This document shows positions 63,176-64,000 of a DNA stretch of 64,000 nucleotides, one piece after another (within the stretch, counting starts at the first letter, position 1; each line of letters starts with the position of its first letter). The position numbers and the translations under genes were made by a program. This DNA comes from Mesorhizobium sp. (GTDB lineage Bacteria; Pseudomonadota; Alphaproteobacteria; Rhizobiales; Rhizobiaceae): the NCBI RefSeq assembly GCF_004963255.1, contig NZ_SUGA01000012.1, positions 1 through 64,000 of the forward strand, in the 5' to 3' direction. The notes under the pieces were generated by a model, which saw only the letters and a list, made by a program, of their open reading frames with translations, did no database searches and was not told where the DNA came from.

Positions 63176-64000
63176 TCACTTTGCGGCGCGAGACGCGATC
63201 AGCGATTGAATGCGCTCGGCGTCAGCAGGCGTCGCGGGGTTGTAGACGATCATGCCGAGCTCTGGCCGGCCGTCAACCGCAAAGACCGAGAACTCCAGCT
63301 CGATCAGTCCGATCTCGGGATGCCGCAGACGCTTCAGGCCTTCGCCATGCGGGGGGACGACGTCATTGTCGCGCCATAGCGCCTCGAATTCCGGACTGAT
63401 CCGGCAAAGCTCTTCGACGAGCTGGGTGATTTCCGCTCCTGCGCCGGCCCTGGTGGCATCCGCCCTGAAGGACCCGACCACGAAACGCGCGACGCTCTGC
63501 CAATCATCCTGCGCGTCGCGCACGCGCGTGTTGCCGAACATCAGGCGCAGGATGTTGCGCTGCTCGCGCGGCAGCTTGGAATAGTCGGTCAGCATCGCCG
63601 CGGCGGCGCGGTTCCAGGCCACCACATCCCAGGTCGCGGTCTTGATGATCGCCGGGCTGGGGTCCAGGGCGTCGAGGACGCGCTGCAGGCGCGGCGTGAC
63701 GCTGTCGACGTTCCTGTAACGGACTTCCGGCGGCCGGCCGAGCCCCAGCATGAACAGGTGCTCGCGTTCGGGCTCGGTCAACATCAGGCCGGTGGCGATG
63801 CGGTTCAGCACATCGGCGGACGGCGCGCCGCCCCGCCCCTGCTCCAGCCAGGTGTACCAGGTCGGAGAGATATTGGCGCGCTGCGCCACCTCTTCGCGGC
63901 GCAGCCCCTGGGTGCGGCGTCGCCCCGTGGCGAAACCAAACGCTACGGGATCAAGTCGCATGCGGCGGTCGCGAAGAAAGGTGCCAAGCTTGTTGGTCGT
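63176..64000 (-). CDS. XRE-type regulator with MmyB-like ligand domain (5' end beyond window)
   Basis: At least 275 codons. The N-terminal helix-turn-helix reads TQGLRREEVAQRANISPTWYTWLEQG; the C-terminal 180 residues match the MmyB-like ligand-binding domain (PAIIKTATWDVVAWNRAAAAML, NILRLMFGN, PELGMIVY). The frame stays open to the last base of the window (TTNKLGTFLRDRR precedes MRLDP), and the usual family start lies a few residues earlier, so the true start is just outside. Such regulators often control a divergent SDR or oxidoreductase. Confidence 0.88.
   Translation of the reverse strand, partial: TTNKLGTFLRDRRMRLDPVAFGFATGRRRTQGLRREEVAQRANISPTWYTWLEQGRGGAPSADVLNRIATGLMLTEPEREHLFMLGLGRPPEVRYRNVDSVTPRLQRVLDALDPSPAIIKTATWDVVAWNRAAAAMLTDYSKLPREQRNILRLMFGNTRVRDAQDDWQSVARFVVGSFRADATRAGAGAEITQLVEELCRISPEFEALWRDNDVVPPHGEGLKRLRHPEIGLIELEFSVFAVDGRPELGMIVYNPATPADAERIQSLIASRAAK

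Overview
The window looks like chromosomal DNA of a rhizobial alphaproteobacterium, most likely Mesorhizobium or a close Phyllobacteriaceae relative. This is inferred from high GC, frequent GTG/TTG starts decided by purine-rich ribosome binding sites, a DUF1127 protein, a type II lumazine synthase remnant next to an FMN riboswitch, and many ABC transporter and LysR/AraC/TetR units. No rRNA, tRNA, CRISPR, prophage or insertion sequence was seen. About 50 genes are tightly packed, nearly all intact.

Layout. 1-6 kb: a DUF1989-GcvT fusion with an APC permease, then a flavin-dependent monooxygenase. 6-11.5 kb: a TetR / membrane-fusion protein / RND pump operon with a double operator. 11.6-17.9 kb: an acyl-CoA synthetase, a SorC-type regulator with a bifunctional aldolase-dehydrogenase, and a D-Ala-D-Ala ligase. 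17.9-19.7 kb: a winged-helix/TPR regulator and a DUF1127 protein. 19.8-27.5 kb: a sugar-type ABC importer divergent from mtnK-mtnA (methylthioribose or 5-deoxyribose uptake and phosphorylation), followed by a wrecked FMN-riboswitch/ribH locus and a class II fructose-bisphosphate aldolase.

27.6-35.0 kb holds the most unusual unit: a translationally coupled five-gene operon (SWIM zinc finger, DUF5691, MoxR-like AAA+, DUF5682, VWA) closed by a strong terminator and preceded by a 537-bp region with three identical-type operator dyads. The gene set is conserved in other bacteria but its function is unknown to me. This is the best candidate for an undescribed system. 35.5-39 kb carries a three-domain phospholipid acyltransferase/acyl-ACP synthetase.

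39-54 kb: small regulator/enzyme pairs (SDR/AraC, quinone oxidoreductase/LysR), a membrane GGDEF-EAL protein divergent from a methyltransferase, a metQNI methionine importer followed by a 2-oxoglutarate oxygenase, and an operon that combines a periplasmic binding protein, a DAACS symporter and an Asp/Glu racemase. 54-64 kb: an SDR, anmK, a GNAT acetyltransferase, an MFS/Lrp divergon, a methyltransferase/LysR divergon, a DJ-1-like protein divergent from a frameshifted GlxA-type regulator, a second frameshifted small gene, and an XRE/MmyB-type regulator cut by the window edge.
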